Of a stretch of DNA of 64,000 nt, positions 10,927 through 22,452 are shown in pieces. The notes below the pieces were generated by a model that was given only the letters and a program-made list of their open reading frames with translations, was not told where the DNA came from and made no database searches. The DNA is from Aureobasidium sp. EXF-3400 (taxonomy: Eukaryota > Ascomycota > Dothideomycetes > Dothideales > Saccotheciaceae): contig SWBL01000030.1 of the NCBI GenBank assembly GCA_024195585.1, positions 62,001 to 126,000 of the forward strand. The letters are read 5' to 3'. A program made the translations under genes and the position numbers. The stretch's first letter is position 1; each line of letters starts with the position of its first letter.

Positions 10927-13589
10927 CTAAGAAACAACACAACCCAAAAAATTCTTACCCTTGCCCAAATCCTCCAACTCGTCAATCCTACCTTCAATCC
11001 CTTGCACCGCTCGTTCGAAATCATCAACATTAACCTCTACATCCTCGACTTTGCCTTTGAGACCTTCAATCTCATAGTCCAGTCTTTGTGCCAAAGTCTC
11101 TAGTTCCTTGGCGCCTTCGTGCAGGGCATCGCGTTCATCGACCAGTAAGGCTTCAGTCGCATCTCTCAAGTCTTGGAGGTGTGCGGCGGAGGGACGGTAT
11201 ATGGAGTCGAGGTATGCTTGGTCGTCGTCGGCTTGGGTGAGGAGCGAGGAGGTGGCGAGCAGTTGTTGGCGTGTCCAGGTTGCTTCTTTGCGGTCGAGAG
11301 TGGCGAGCTGGGCGCGGATATCTTTGAGGTCGCTGGAGAGGGTTGTTTCGTGGGTGTATTGTTGGGGTAGGGGGATATGCTGTAGTAATGGAGAAGCAGG
11401 GGCGAGGAGTAATGGTGAGGGAGGAAGTATACTGTCTGCGACGATGGAGAAACTCAGACGACGGGGGTAGAAACTATCAGAGCGTGTTGTGGCTGAGAGA
11501 GTCTCGAAGTCGCTGTAGGAATGCATGCGGCGGAGGAGAGGACCAATGTCTTGCGCTAGATCTGGCGGTGAAGGGAGAACTTCTTTGAGGTCGACGCCGT
11601 GGTAGTCGGACCCTGCTATTGAGATGGAGGGTTCTCCACTTATGGTACGCGAGATGGTTTCGAATCCGTCAAGGTCGAATTCGTTGTCGCTCTTGTCGTC
11701 CCGTGCTTCCTCTTCAGACTTGATCCTTTGTGGATCCTCGACAGGGAAGACGCTGCTGTTTCCATCCAGAGGGTTGCTAAGGAGGTGATTGGTATCTTGA
11801 GCATTGGCTTTTGCGTGCTGTTCTCGCTGCCGTAAAACTTGATCGAGGCTACCGTCCGCACCTTGAGGGATTTTAGGACTTGCAGGTGGTGAAGAAGAGT
11901 CGATCCGCTCAAGGGTGTGAACAGATTTGAGGTCTTGTCGCGAAGAATCTGCCGGTGACATGGGCGACTCGTCCTTAGAGCCCTTGGATTGGTGGCCACG
12001 TACGGCATCTTTGAATTTGTCGAAGCCCTTTCTTCCCTCATTGAACAATCCTGTTGCTCTCTTGGTGACAGAACGATGGATATGAGTCTCTCCTCTTATC
12101 GATCCCTCGCCTTCTCTGCTGGAAGGCCATGTTGGCGACATGAATTCCTCAGAAGCCGCTCTCGCAGTCGATGTCGACTCGTGTGTGTGCTTTCGCTCCA
12201 CTGGTCCAAAGACTAAGCTTCTGCTGTTGCTGGGCTCGTTTGACTTTTGGTCTTTGAGGTCGACAGATTGGTTCTTGAGAGGTTTTCCGAGCCAAAGCCA
12301 CTTACAACGTTGACCGTACACCAGTTGCTCGAACCGATCAATGTACGATGTCTCGATGTCAGCAATGCCCGCTTTGTCGCGTCTTCCAACAACCTCTGCA
12401 AGCATTTCACCGCCCTTTCCACTCAGCTCGGCCACGGTGGACTTGACAGCACGAGGTACTGACCACCCTTCAGCATTGGCCGCCTTTGCAGATATTCTGT
12501 GTAATTTGTCGAGTGTGTGTCGATCAAGTCTTCGAGTCCGCTCCATTCGATTGCTCTTCTGGAAATGCGAGATACCGCGTTTCATGCCTTCGATGTCAAA
12601 GGGATCTTTTGGTACAGGTGCACCAACAGCACTCAATCGATTGCGAGCACCCATCAACAAGCCGAGCAAAGCGGCCACCGTAGTAGGCCCAAGAATACCA
12701 TCGTGCGGCTCTATGTTATAGAACTCGGCACCAATGTCCAGCCACCAGTCATTGACTGCTTTCTCCGTGATATCGCACAACAGACCATCGACATAATCGA
12801 AATCGAGTTTGTCGAAGATATTGAGGGCAGCCTGACATAGCTTGACAAGTTCAATGACAGAAGTATGGATCGGGTTCTTGTCGCTCGTTTTGTACAGCTG
12901 ATGAAACTTGGCGACTGTAGCACTGTTAGGCGCAGACAGAGTTAGACCGACGCGTCCAGAACAGCCCATGCGCTTGAGGTTTTCGGCGACGAAGAATTCA
13001 AAACGATGCTTTTTGAGGTCGCCATCGGGAACGGGAATGACGGTCAAGGATGAAGGAAAGCCAGACAGATTGGTGATCATCAATATGCCAAGCGAAGTCT
13101 CTCTCCGGCGGGCATGGTATTGATTCAGGGCTTTGAAGTAGACGCGCAGACGTTGGGACCAGCCAGACTCGTCTGTAGGGACGCTCAGAATGCCGACCTG
13201 AGCAACATGCTGGGGGTCACCAGTAAAAGTGGTGATAACAAAAGTTGGATGGGTACGAGAAGTGGCCCATTGTTCGACGACATAAATCTCGTAGCCATGA
13301 AGTTCTTTGCTGCTTTCGATGACTTGGACGCCAGGATCTTCTTGCAGATATCTCGGATGAATTAGCTTCTGAGGAGGTGCGAGATTTTCCAAACTCACCT
13401 AAAGGCAATAGGATCAGTGAGGACGAGACGTTGATGTGTGGGTGCTTTTGATTCGTTCGAATCAGGTTTCGGAGACTGCTTTTCAGCCTTTTCTTTTTCT
13501 TTGGCTTTCTGTTCTTGTTGTGTGATGAGTTTGACGTTCTGATTATGAGGACCAGGAGGCCTCTCTGTGGCCGAGGAAGGAGTGCTCAT
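10927..13589 (-). CDS. STB6-like protein (Sin3-binding protein family N-terminal domain)
   Basis: Exons complement(13399..13589, 10927..13351); 871 aa. The 47-bp intron (GTGAGT, GCTAAT branch) joins to DPIAFRYLQEDPG, a conserved junction of fungal STB6/STB2-type proteins. The N-terminal domain is strongly conserved: GYEIYVVEQWATSRTHPTFVI, VPTDESGWSQRLRVYFKALN, NLKRMGCSGRVGLTL, NDWWLDIGAEFYNIEP.DGILGPTTVAALLG and TRRLDRHTLDKLH. The middle (~380-640) is Ser-rich and disordered; the last ~150 residues form a predicted coiled coil (RKEATW.., RLDYEIEGLKGKVEDVEVNVDD). Yeast STB6 was found as a Sin3 partner; the role here is inferred. The 3' end is uncertain: a 79-bp intron at 10880-10958 would give an 882-aa form ending at 10815. 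Confidence 0.85.
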
Positions 13590-13951
13590 GAGCGCTTAGT
13601 CGGAGCAGCAGAGACGCTATCATTGTCCTGACATCTGAATGCACGTGAAAAGGATTGTGAGCGAGAGATGTGCGATCTCTGGCGACTTGATCTTAGCAGC
13701 ACCGGCGACTCAAAGGAAGGTACGAGGTATGCGAGGAAGAGAAAGTGGAATTGTTTGTATATTAATTAGCCTTGGGGTGCTGTTGCGGTGGTCGAGAGTC
13801 GGAAGTCTGTGGTTGGGCCTCGGAGCGAACCTCTCGACCCCGCGGCACGTCATGGGAGACCTTCTGAGTTGGGCTATTGCACCGCCATGGTCATCGCTCT
13901 TGCTGTTTGCTATCACCAGAAATCATCGAGTCCAGCTTGCACAGATGCGTC
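13590..13951. promoter_or_regulatory. Divergent promoter: STB6-like / RMD5(GID2)
   Basis: 362 bp lie between the two divergent start codons, so regulatory sequence is probably shared. No distinct binding site was recognised. Confidence 0.45.
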
Positions 13952-15354
13952 ATGGAGTCGCTGCGCTTGGAGCAGGATAAGCTGGACAAGAAGGGCAACC
14001 TGTCAAAGACGATTGATGATGTGCAGAAGACGATCGACTTGCTCGTCGCCGCGCGAGAAACCATCGCTGCTGGTATGTCTGACTCGATCTTTATCAAACA
14101 AGGCCATGGGTACTGATATACGCGACAGATGGAAGTGCAGCTGCGCCAACACTGGCCAAGCTGAAGCGTCCGGTCAAGGCTTCACTGGACCAGGTCAACT
14201 CGGACATCAAGGACATTTACTCGGCCCACAAGGACTACTCCAAAGCTTTAGATAAGGTCCGTCAAGCCTGCACTGCCTTCTGCTATAGCTGCTGACTCTC
14301 GATAGAAATTCAAACCACAATCCATGCCTGCTTCCCACCATGATGCCCTCTCGTCGCAACCCGCCCTAGTCAACCGCGCAATTGCCATGCACCTCCTACG
14401 CGAGGGCCAGTTCAACGTAGCCCAGACCTTCATCGCTGAAGCAAATGCCAACCCCGATACTACCGCTACAAGGTCCGCTCCAGATGGGGATAGCCTCATG
14501 GAGAACGGACACGACACGCATCTTTACGACATGGACGGTGACAGTGCTGGTGCTCTGCAGTCAAGATTTGCTCATATGTACCTCGTTTTGGACGCCCTAC
14601 GCAACAAGCACGACCTGAACCCTGCCATCGACTGGGCTCGTCAACACAGCCATCAGCTCGAGCTGAGAGGTTCAAATCTTGAATTCGATCTATGTCGTTT
14701 ACGCTTCGTCGAGCTCTACACTCGCAATCATCCCAACCACCACATGTCCGGCCCCCTACAAGCTCTCGAATATGCCCGTCAGACCTTTCCAAATTTCTCT
14801 GCTCGATATATGCGCGAGACATCTTCTCTGCTCGGCTCTTTAGCCTTTGCTCCCGCCCTGACTTCATCACCTTACAAGAGCGTCTTCTTCAACGAAGACG
14901 CCTGGGAACATGCCGCTTCTAGCTTCATCCGCGAATTCTGCGCCATGCTGGGTCTGAGCGAAAAGAGTCCTCTCTATACTGCCGCAACAGCCGGCGCCAT
15001 TGCTCTTCCCGTCCTCGAGAAACTGGAGCGCGTCATGGGCGAAGTCGGAGGCCAGTGGACCAGTGTCAATGAGCTACCCGTCGAGATCCCATTGCCGCAT
15101 TCATATCTCTTCCATTCCATCTTTGTCTGTCCCGTCAGCAAAGAACAAGGAACCGATGCCAATCCACCCATGATGCTACCTTGCGGTCACGTTATTGCCA
15201 AAGAATCGCTCGAAAAGATTAGCAGGGGAAACAAGTAAGTTTTGCATCCAACCGTATTGCTCCGGAAAAAAGACTGACATTTTCGAGAAGGTTCAAGTGT
15301 CCATACTGTCCCGTCGAAGGACATCCCAAAGAGGCTAGGAAAGTCTTCCTCTGA
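13952..15354 (+). CDS. RMD5: GID/CTLH complex RING subunit RMD5 (GID2, RMND5)
   Basis: Exons 13952..14072, 14129..14256, 14306..15234, 15291..15354; 413 aa. Catalytic-core subunit of the GID E3 ubiquitin ligase, which in yeast marks gluconeogenic enzymes for degradation when glucose returns. The N-terminus (KLDKKGNLSKTIDDVQKTIDLLVAARETIAA) is the usual Gid2 start. LisH-like (ALVNRAIAMHLLREGQFNVAQTFI) and CTLH/CRA segments (LNPAIDWARQH, GPLQALEYARQTF) follow. The C-terminal Gid-type RING keeps its Cys/His set: CPVSKEQ..., MLPCGHVIAKESLEKIS, FKCPYCPVEG. All three introns are 49-56 bp. The last splits the RING; the join gives NKFKCPYC. The upstream in-frame ATG at 13877 is less likely because it is not conserved. 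Confidence 0.95.
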
Positions 15355-18300
15355 GCTCTGGGTTTATGCGTTCATTTCTCTTTTCTGGTTGTCCAAGTGA
15401 TTTGCTTCTCTTCCTCTTATCCGCTTTTCTCTATCATGTTTTCTGCATAGCATACGGCGTTATTCTTTGCTGTCTGGGAGGTCTGCACTTAGTATTGGCA
15501 GATACCAAGCCCTCTGATCTTCTACGAGGGAACTCGAATATATATCTTCTGCGACTTGCGAGTTTCATACCCATCAACTCGAATACACGGGCAATATAAA
15601 TGCATTCATGCCCGAACAATTTACAAAGCTGTGATTAGCATGACACCTTAACAACGAGTCGTAGTCCAACAACCTTGCGCTCAATCCCAAGCATGACCCT
15701 ACTATCGTTCGCTACTCGACTGTCCCTTTGCACAACAATCCCTCGACATGGAAAAAGTGGTCTTGTGACAAAGTCTTATTGTTTCACTATCCCCATCGGT
15801 AACCGCCCAGTATGGATGAATATCAGGGGTTTCTCCTCTCCATGCATGGGTAGGTCACGTACAAGTGTGTGCACAGAGCAACTTGGTATCCCCGCATAAT
15901 AGGTTCTGTCTCTCTTATGCAAGGGATTCAGAGACGGCGGTGATTCGAGACGAGCCGGGCTTGAGCTTGCGTCAAAAGGGTCAGCGGGGGAACGGATCGT
16001 CCAAACACTTTGAAGCGTTTGCGTGAACATGTCTTGATATGATTTCTGGTAGAGGTGGATGGAGTGATGAAAGCGTTTACCAGATAGATCAAAAACGAAC
16101 TGTTTCTGAAAAGTACAAGTTATGTAACACCGGTCTTTCCACATCCAATCTTTGCATGCCCACGAGTTTTTTGAGGATAGTGGCAAATAATTTGTGCTAT
16201 ACCATTGCCAGCTCATGACGCGGAAGATGTGATGACCATGGAAGCCTCGGTACCATGCACGTACGCGCGAGCACGAATCGTGGGTCAGTCCGGCCTTGTT
16301 CTTCATGTACGAAAGCACTATAGTCTATGCAGCATATACAACCTTGCATTTCTGCTATTTCATATACCTGACCTCGAAGAGATGTCACGAAAAGTAAAGG
16401 CGGAAGACATGTTAATCCCGGCATTTCTCTTACCAGGTTTCAGTCAAGTAAGGAGATTCGTGATAGAAAAAGTGTCCAAGGAAGAGAAACCCTTGCTCTC
16501 ACAGCTTGTTGAAAAATGTAATGTCAGAGAGGGTGATGAGATAGGAAAGTGGATCGTTGCTTTCTCCCTTCCGTCATGCAGGTTCGTCGATCTTGGGTTT
16601 AGCCCTCTTGCAGTTCCGCCAATGCAAGAGGCTGCAGACTCCAGAGTCTAGCTTCTGCTTTCCGAAGCGGGAAAACCCAGATAGATTGGTTTCTTGGGGC
16701 CTTTTTGGTGCGGTAGATCGTTGCGTACCACACTTTTTAGCCATCTTGCGGTGAAGAAACAGGAGAACAGATAGTCGAGGTATTTCCCTTATCATGCGGT
16801 GAAGAAACCTTGAAGTACGAATGGACGTTTCTTTGAAATGGAGGGTGGTGTACGAAAGGAAAGTTTCCGAGTGGGCTGCTTGTGTTGACGGCAACTTTTG
16901 GGGTCTGGGATCGTGAATGTCGTGCAACCGTGACGCTTCTGATTCGTCGTCATGAGATCTGCTTTTCCGCAAAAGCCTTTGGGTTGTGGCTGGCGGAAAG
17001 TGCAAAATGCACTGTTCAGTGGTTGCAGGTGTGCAGGGTCCTTGATTTTACACGGCCATCGGATCTTTTTCTCCTTTTGTTGTTGTCGCAAACAAGTTCA
17101 TGTGATCATCATGATGGAGATGCATACGTACAACCTGCACAATGAAGGCATGCTCCCGACGGAATGCGTCTGTATGGGTAGCCCAAGGGGCGGCCAACAG
17201 GATACCCAGTGCTGCAAGATGCGAGTTGTCGCATGCTCGTGCCGCCGCGTCGTCGTGGAGAGTAGTTTGTTCATACCGACCACCACCGTGGACGCGAAAC
17301 AAGCAGAATGTAAATAAAGGCTGACGAAACTGATTGGAGCCAGAAAGCTGCATGCCGTGTGAATCCTTGAAGTGGCCCGCACCGTGAAGGGTAAATCCTC
17401 CTTTTGACTTCGCTTGTGCGTTCCGCCTCCCGAGTATCATGCATGAGTGCAGGGATGCATGCTCTTGCTGCTGCTTTCTGTTCCTTCGCTCGCGCCCCCT
17501 ACCTGCCTTTGAGGATTTAGAGACATGATTGACAGATCATTTTCACAGCAAGCCAGTTCGCGAGGACTGCAACTTTGTGACGCCTTACCTTGTAGCTTCC
17601 AAAGGCGTCCGAATAGACACAGACCACTGTCATCGTTAGGGTTAGATATCGAAGACTTGATAAAAGTAGCAAGCGTTCGTTGCTCGTGATCGGCAATCGA
17701 CAGTTTCACTGCCGGACAGCCGCATTTCTCAATTGGACGCTTTCTTCTTTCAGCAAGCCACAACAGAAAGAAGGCCCAAGCAAAATAGAATAATCGCCAT
17801 GACGCCTGGGCTGGCCTTTTTATCTGTGGTTTCACAAACTGCTGCTGCCGTTCTCGTTTCGTGGCTGCCGCAAACCTTTTCATGTGTTTCCTCCATGATA
17901 TGATCGACAGGAAAGGGCGATTTCCAGACACCCAACGAAGAAGAGAACAATCGCGCTTCTTTAGAGCGCAGTAGGGGGTCGGCCTGTACGAGTGATGGAC
18001 AGAGCGCCCCAATCAATCTAAAAATGCACTTGGTGTGGAGAAAGCCCAAAAGTCATTCGTATTTATGGCTCCTTTTCATTCTAGATTGCTATCTGGCTAT
18101 TGGTTCATTATCCCTTTCGCCTGCCAATTGGCACTTCTTATATGCAGGTCAATATCGAATAGATGTGCGCGCAGCCGAAAGCGCTGCTTGCGCCGCTTGC
18201 ATATTCACGTCGCTGTTTACTTTACTTTTTTGCCTCAACCTTTCGGCAGCCGAAACGAGGGTACCAGAAAAGTCGACGGCGTTCTGAAAGCTGGTCTGGC

Positions 18301-19930
18301 TGAGCCAAACAAGATCGCACGATTTCAGCCGAGTTGACTGCGTGTTTTCTGCTCAGTTCCACCCATCCCCAAGGTCTCAGTGCGGAGATTTGAAGCCAAA
18401 GCCGGCGGTTCAGAAACTCGGAGTGCCGAGCTGAGATGGATGTAAAACACAAGAAGCGCAGCTGCCATCGTCGTGTGTCGCGTCTCATGCGAGCCAGAGG
18501 TCCGTAAAATACCAGAACGGACTCACCGCGACTCGCAAGAGTGCTCGAGGGTGGATCGTCCCAAAGGGAGGGTCCCGCTTTGTGGAAGCTTCTCCGTTGA
18601 TCCTGTGCCAACGTGAGTCAGTATCAGGTAAGCTGCAGAAATGCTGCAGACTGCTGTGAACCCTTCCTCGTCTCTGACTCGCATGTTGTTACCAATGTAC
18701 AATAATGACAGGGCTGAGGTGTAAGGACTGGTTTCCAACAAGGGGAACACAGTATTTAACGAGGGATGAATAGGGTTTGCCAAGTGCGGACACTGTGTTC
18801 GTATCAGATCGTATCGTAAGAACGACACAACGACGAAGCATGGTTCAATTGAGTCGGCAGGCTCGGCAGATAAAGACTACCAGGACAAGAAGAGTGGTAT
18901 GCACGCAGCCGGCATGACGGAGCGTCCAAGCCGGATGGACGGGCGCTCCGTATGCCGTACTCGAATGATAAGATGAAGACGATTCGTAGAAAAGACGCCA
19001 ACGGATAGACGGCGGCAGTTGGGAAATGGTCGCGGTGGAAATGGGGTAACAAGAGATTGGCTTGTTATAGCTGAACGGGCATGATTGTTTAATGACGAAG
19101 CTTTGTACCTACTTTGATGGAGCGTGTCGCAGAAGTAACTAGAAAGAAAGCAGGTGCATTTCGGCATGAGCCAAGACATGGTTCTTTTGAGACAAGATAC
19201 GGGCCAGGGAGACGCGTCCCGGCGGTTGAGGAGAGCTTGGGGAAGGAGCAAATGGTGGGGGGAGACTGGGCAACTGCCATTTGGGAGAAGCAGGACGATA
19301 CAGATGCAAAAGCTCAAGGCAGGAGCGACGGAGGTTTTGCAACATGATGATTGGAATCAGGGAGATTTGGCGGCAGTATGACGATGATTGCAGTGGCCGC
19401 CGGTGGGTTCTTTTTAAAGTGGCATGGCGAAACGAAACGACCTGTGGTCTGTGTTGCTTGCCGTCGATAAGTGTATGTTTTGTAGAAGACCCGTGCACGC
19501 AGGTAACTAGCGCCTCACGCCATCTGGCCGTCTGTCCCTCCTCGTTGTCCTCCTCCATCCAGCGTCCATACACGCATCGGCTCGACTTTTCTCTTCTCTT
19601 CGACGTCCGTCGCCCATTACTGTTGGTTTTCTTGTTGCTGAAACAATTTCTGCTGCGCTTCAAAGCCGTCTTGATTGATTGTCTGCGAGCCCCAACTCGT
19701 CGGTTTACTGCCCACTTCTCCCGTCGTGCCTTCCAGCCTCGTCGCTCAACCACCCTCGCTGCACATCATTGGCTTCAACTCTCTCCACCGCACGACGACT
19801 GTATCCTGTCGCCGTCGCTCTTGGTAGTTTGGCCTTTGCATCCTCCGACTACTCCCTTCTCTACCTCATGATTGTCTGAGGGTTTTGTGTCCGCCCCCGG
19901 CCGGACCTGTGTGTGGCTCGTCAACCGAAT

Positions 19931-19955
19931 CCAATCCAATCCAATCCAATCCAAT
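19931..19955 (+). repeat. (CCAAT)5 pentanucleotide repeat
   Basis: Five perfect tandem CCAAT units with partial units on both sides. CCAAT is the core of the fungal CBC/HAP complex site, so this may be a microsatellite or a cluster of HAP sites; it lies ~420 bp before the BNI4 start codon. Confidence 0.85.
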
Positions 19956-19972
19956 TCAACTCAATTCTCAAG

Positions 19973-20275
19973 GTATGCACCTCGCTCCTTGTTCTGACCG
20001 CCTTTATCACATGCTTTCGTTGTGCCTGTCTGCCATGCTTCGTGAGATGTGCCTCCATGGCGCCTCTTCTGACATTTCAGCATCACTGTCTCCATGCACG
20101 CTCTCGCACAACAAAGGCACCACACCCAAACAGCGCATGGCTCTTGAACACAACGTCCGCCAACACTACACACATAATTTCCTCCAATTGGCTTACCTGC
20201 CACCCCTCTTACCGCATCTGCCCCACCGTCTTTCACCTCTCTCAAGCTGAACCTTGCTGACGCTTTTGAATTCAG
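19973..20275 (+). other. Candidate 5'UTR intron of BNI4
   Basis: A consensus-like donor (CAAG|GTATGC) at 19973 and a branch/acceptor pair (TTGCTGACGC then TTCAG at 20271-20275) bracket 303 bp just upstream of the BNI4 start. No coding potential is involved, so this is a prediction from splice signals only. Confidence 0.35.
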
Positions 20276-20377
20276 CCCTGCAACTCTACCAATCGTTAAT
20301 ATTACTTCATAATTGACTTGCATCTGCCGTCAACCGTCACTTTATCTATTCAAGCGTCTCTCGCATCGCGTTAGCCC

Positions 20378-22452
20378 ATGGCGGAAGTACTATCTCCTCT
20401 GCCTTCGCCTCCCAGCTCCATCAATATGCTGCACTCGCGTCCTTCGTCTTCGGACGCATACCAAGCCAACCACCAACGAGCTGGCTCAACCCCGAGGAGC
20501 AACTATCGCAGTTCGCCCTCTGCCGCTCCCGTGCAGCCTTACGCTTTTCAAACAACCCCTCATCTGAGGCAGGAATCGCGCACCATCTCGGCTTCTTCCA
20601 ATGTACCTCAGGCCCAACAGAAGGGCCACAAGAGTACCTCGTCCACTTCGACCACCTCTTCGGCCGATCTCACCACGAAGACACCTCCGCTGAGCCCAGG
20701 AAAGGATGCCTTTATCAACCTGTCTTCCAATATCCCTGACCTCTCGTTGACGTCGTTTGAGACGACGCCAAAATCTTCCCCCAACAGATATCGCCGAACA
20801 CCTCAACGTGCTGATTCTAACCATTCGCTACAAAAGGCACCATCGCCCGCCTCATCAGTCGACAACCTCTTGACGCCGCCTGCTCCTCAACTCAATCGAA
20901 CCTCGAGTGATGACATTACCATCACCAAATCCAACACATCTGAGTCAGCCAAGAGGTACCGCCGACGAAGCTTGAACAGCCTGGAGATGAGCAAGCTCGA
21001 GGACGGCCGTCCTTCTTCACAGGGCAATGCCACCATCAGACCTGTTTCGTTCCATTCGCGCACTAGTAGTGGCGATAGCACTGGCCGAAGAGTCCCATCT
21101 TCGTCTACTACTCCCCCTCCTGTAAGCGAATGATACGACATATCCATTAATGCTCGAGACTAACAACAAGCGTAGGTTGAGTCTGGAAGAATATCGCCTG
21201 CTGCATCGGGTAGTCCTGTGAAATTGCCTATCCGTGGTAGTGCCACCAATCCTTCTCCTCTCTCCAAATCGCCCATCACGGGTGCGCCACAATCGCCAGA
21301 TGAAGAGACTCCCAGGCGTGTGAACACAGCGCAGCCTCAGAGTCCAGCAGCCCAACAACTCGCCCATCTTTCAGCCAACGACTTGAACAGAGGTATGAGA
21401 TCGCGTCTAAGACGTGCTTTCTCCTTTGGTGCTACTCAAGAACTACGACGATCAAGTGAGAACCTGCCTCCTCAGGGTGCTATCAACCCTCTCGATGAGA
21501 TGGATCCGGAGCAAGCTGCCATTGCTCGACAACAGGAAGCCGCTGGTATTGGCTCGAGCATCTATACTGGTCAAGGTGGTTTCACTGGTTCGACCGACAA
21601 CTTGTCCATCTCTTCGACCGCTTCATCTGCGTCAATGATGCTCCGGAAAATGGGGAAGGGTATGAAGAAGGGTGGTCGCTCGATCAAGGGTTTGTTCAGA
21701 CCCAAATCAGTCATTGGAGTGCCCGCTGCCGATGGACCGGTCCAGCCTAGCATGGCTCAAGTTTCGATGGTAACGGTCGAAGCTGAGAGGCGGAATGTCA
21801 ATGTCAACGCACATCCCGGCGAACAACCTGCTGGAGGAACTGGTTTCCCCAAGCTCGAGAAAAACTCGATCGAGACTGCTCGGAAGTCGATGGACGGTCG
21901 TAACGATTCGATGCGCAAGAGCATCGTCGGGAACGACGCTGAGAGAGCAGAGGTCTTGGCCGCAGTCAAGAAGGGTATTTTGAAGCGCGCCGGTACTGGT
22001 TCGCCTATTGCTTCTCCCGATCTTCGCCCTCGTGACGGTGCCATCTCGACCGATTCACACAGCCCGGCATCCAGTATCCCAACCACACCTAGAGATGAGC
22101 GTGGTTCGCGAAGCATGTCATCTACCACCAGCGACTATTTCAATAACCGTCTTGGTGTTTCAGCAGCCAAAAGCATGCCTAACACTCCTCAAGGAGGTTC
22201 TCGCAATATCAGCTTTAGTCCTCGCATCCAATTCTATGATGCATGGTCAGCATCTGACTACGACCGCCGCGGCGACATTGCGACTTGCAACCGTCTGACC
22301 CCTATGCTCGCTCAGCAGATCAAGGAGGAGCTCAACACTTTCAAGATGGTGAGTTCTGACATGTTTGTTTCCTGTCTTAACACAAGTACTAATTGACCTT
22401 ATAGGAGATGGAGGTGCATGAGCTATCCAAACCTCACACGCATTTTTTCTAA
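20378..22452 (+). CDS. BNI4: Bni4-like PP1-targeting subunit for chitin synthase III
   Basis: Exons 20378..21121, 21176..22348, 22405..22452; 654 aa. In yeast, Bni4 links Glc7 (PP1) and chitin synthase III to septins at the bud neck. Most of the protein is Ser/Pro-rich and disordered. The signature is the conserved C-terminus: FSPRIQFYDAWSASDYDRRG carries the RVxF-type PP1-docking motif (RIQF), followed by ATCNRLTPMLAQQIKEELN and the tail EMEVHELSKPHTHFF. The tail is completed only by splicing the last 56-bp intron (GTGAGT...TTATAG), which supports the model. A basic patch (LRKMGKGMKKGGRSIKG) lies mid-protein. The first intron is 54 bp. Family certain from the C-terminus; the rest is poorly conserved even among true homologues. 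Confidence 0.9.

Larger units (their letters stand above)
15355..20377. other. 5-kb gene-poor stretch upstream of BNI4
   Basis: No ORF here has recognisable motifs or convincing splice structure; the longest are ~100-200 codons on both strands with low-quality composition. Short features seen: a GCGGTGAAGAAAC 13-mer repeated at 16748-16760 and 16796-16808, a TTAGGGTTAG telomere-like pair at 17636-17645, and the (CCAAT)5 tract and a candidate 5'UTR intron at the BNI4 end (entered separately). The size suggests a long regulatory region and leader, but non-coding RNA cannot be excluded. Confidence 0.4.

Noticed and set aside
15776..16318. 180-codon minus-strand ORF downstream of RMD5
   Set aside because: No conserved motif; likely random open frame in the gene-poor region.
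16748..16808. GCGGTGAAGAAAC repeated twice 48 bp apart
   Set aside because: Too short and isolated to call a repeat family or regulatory array.
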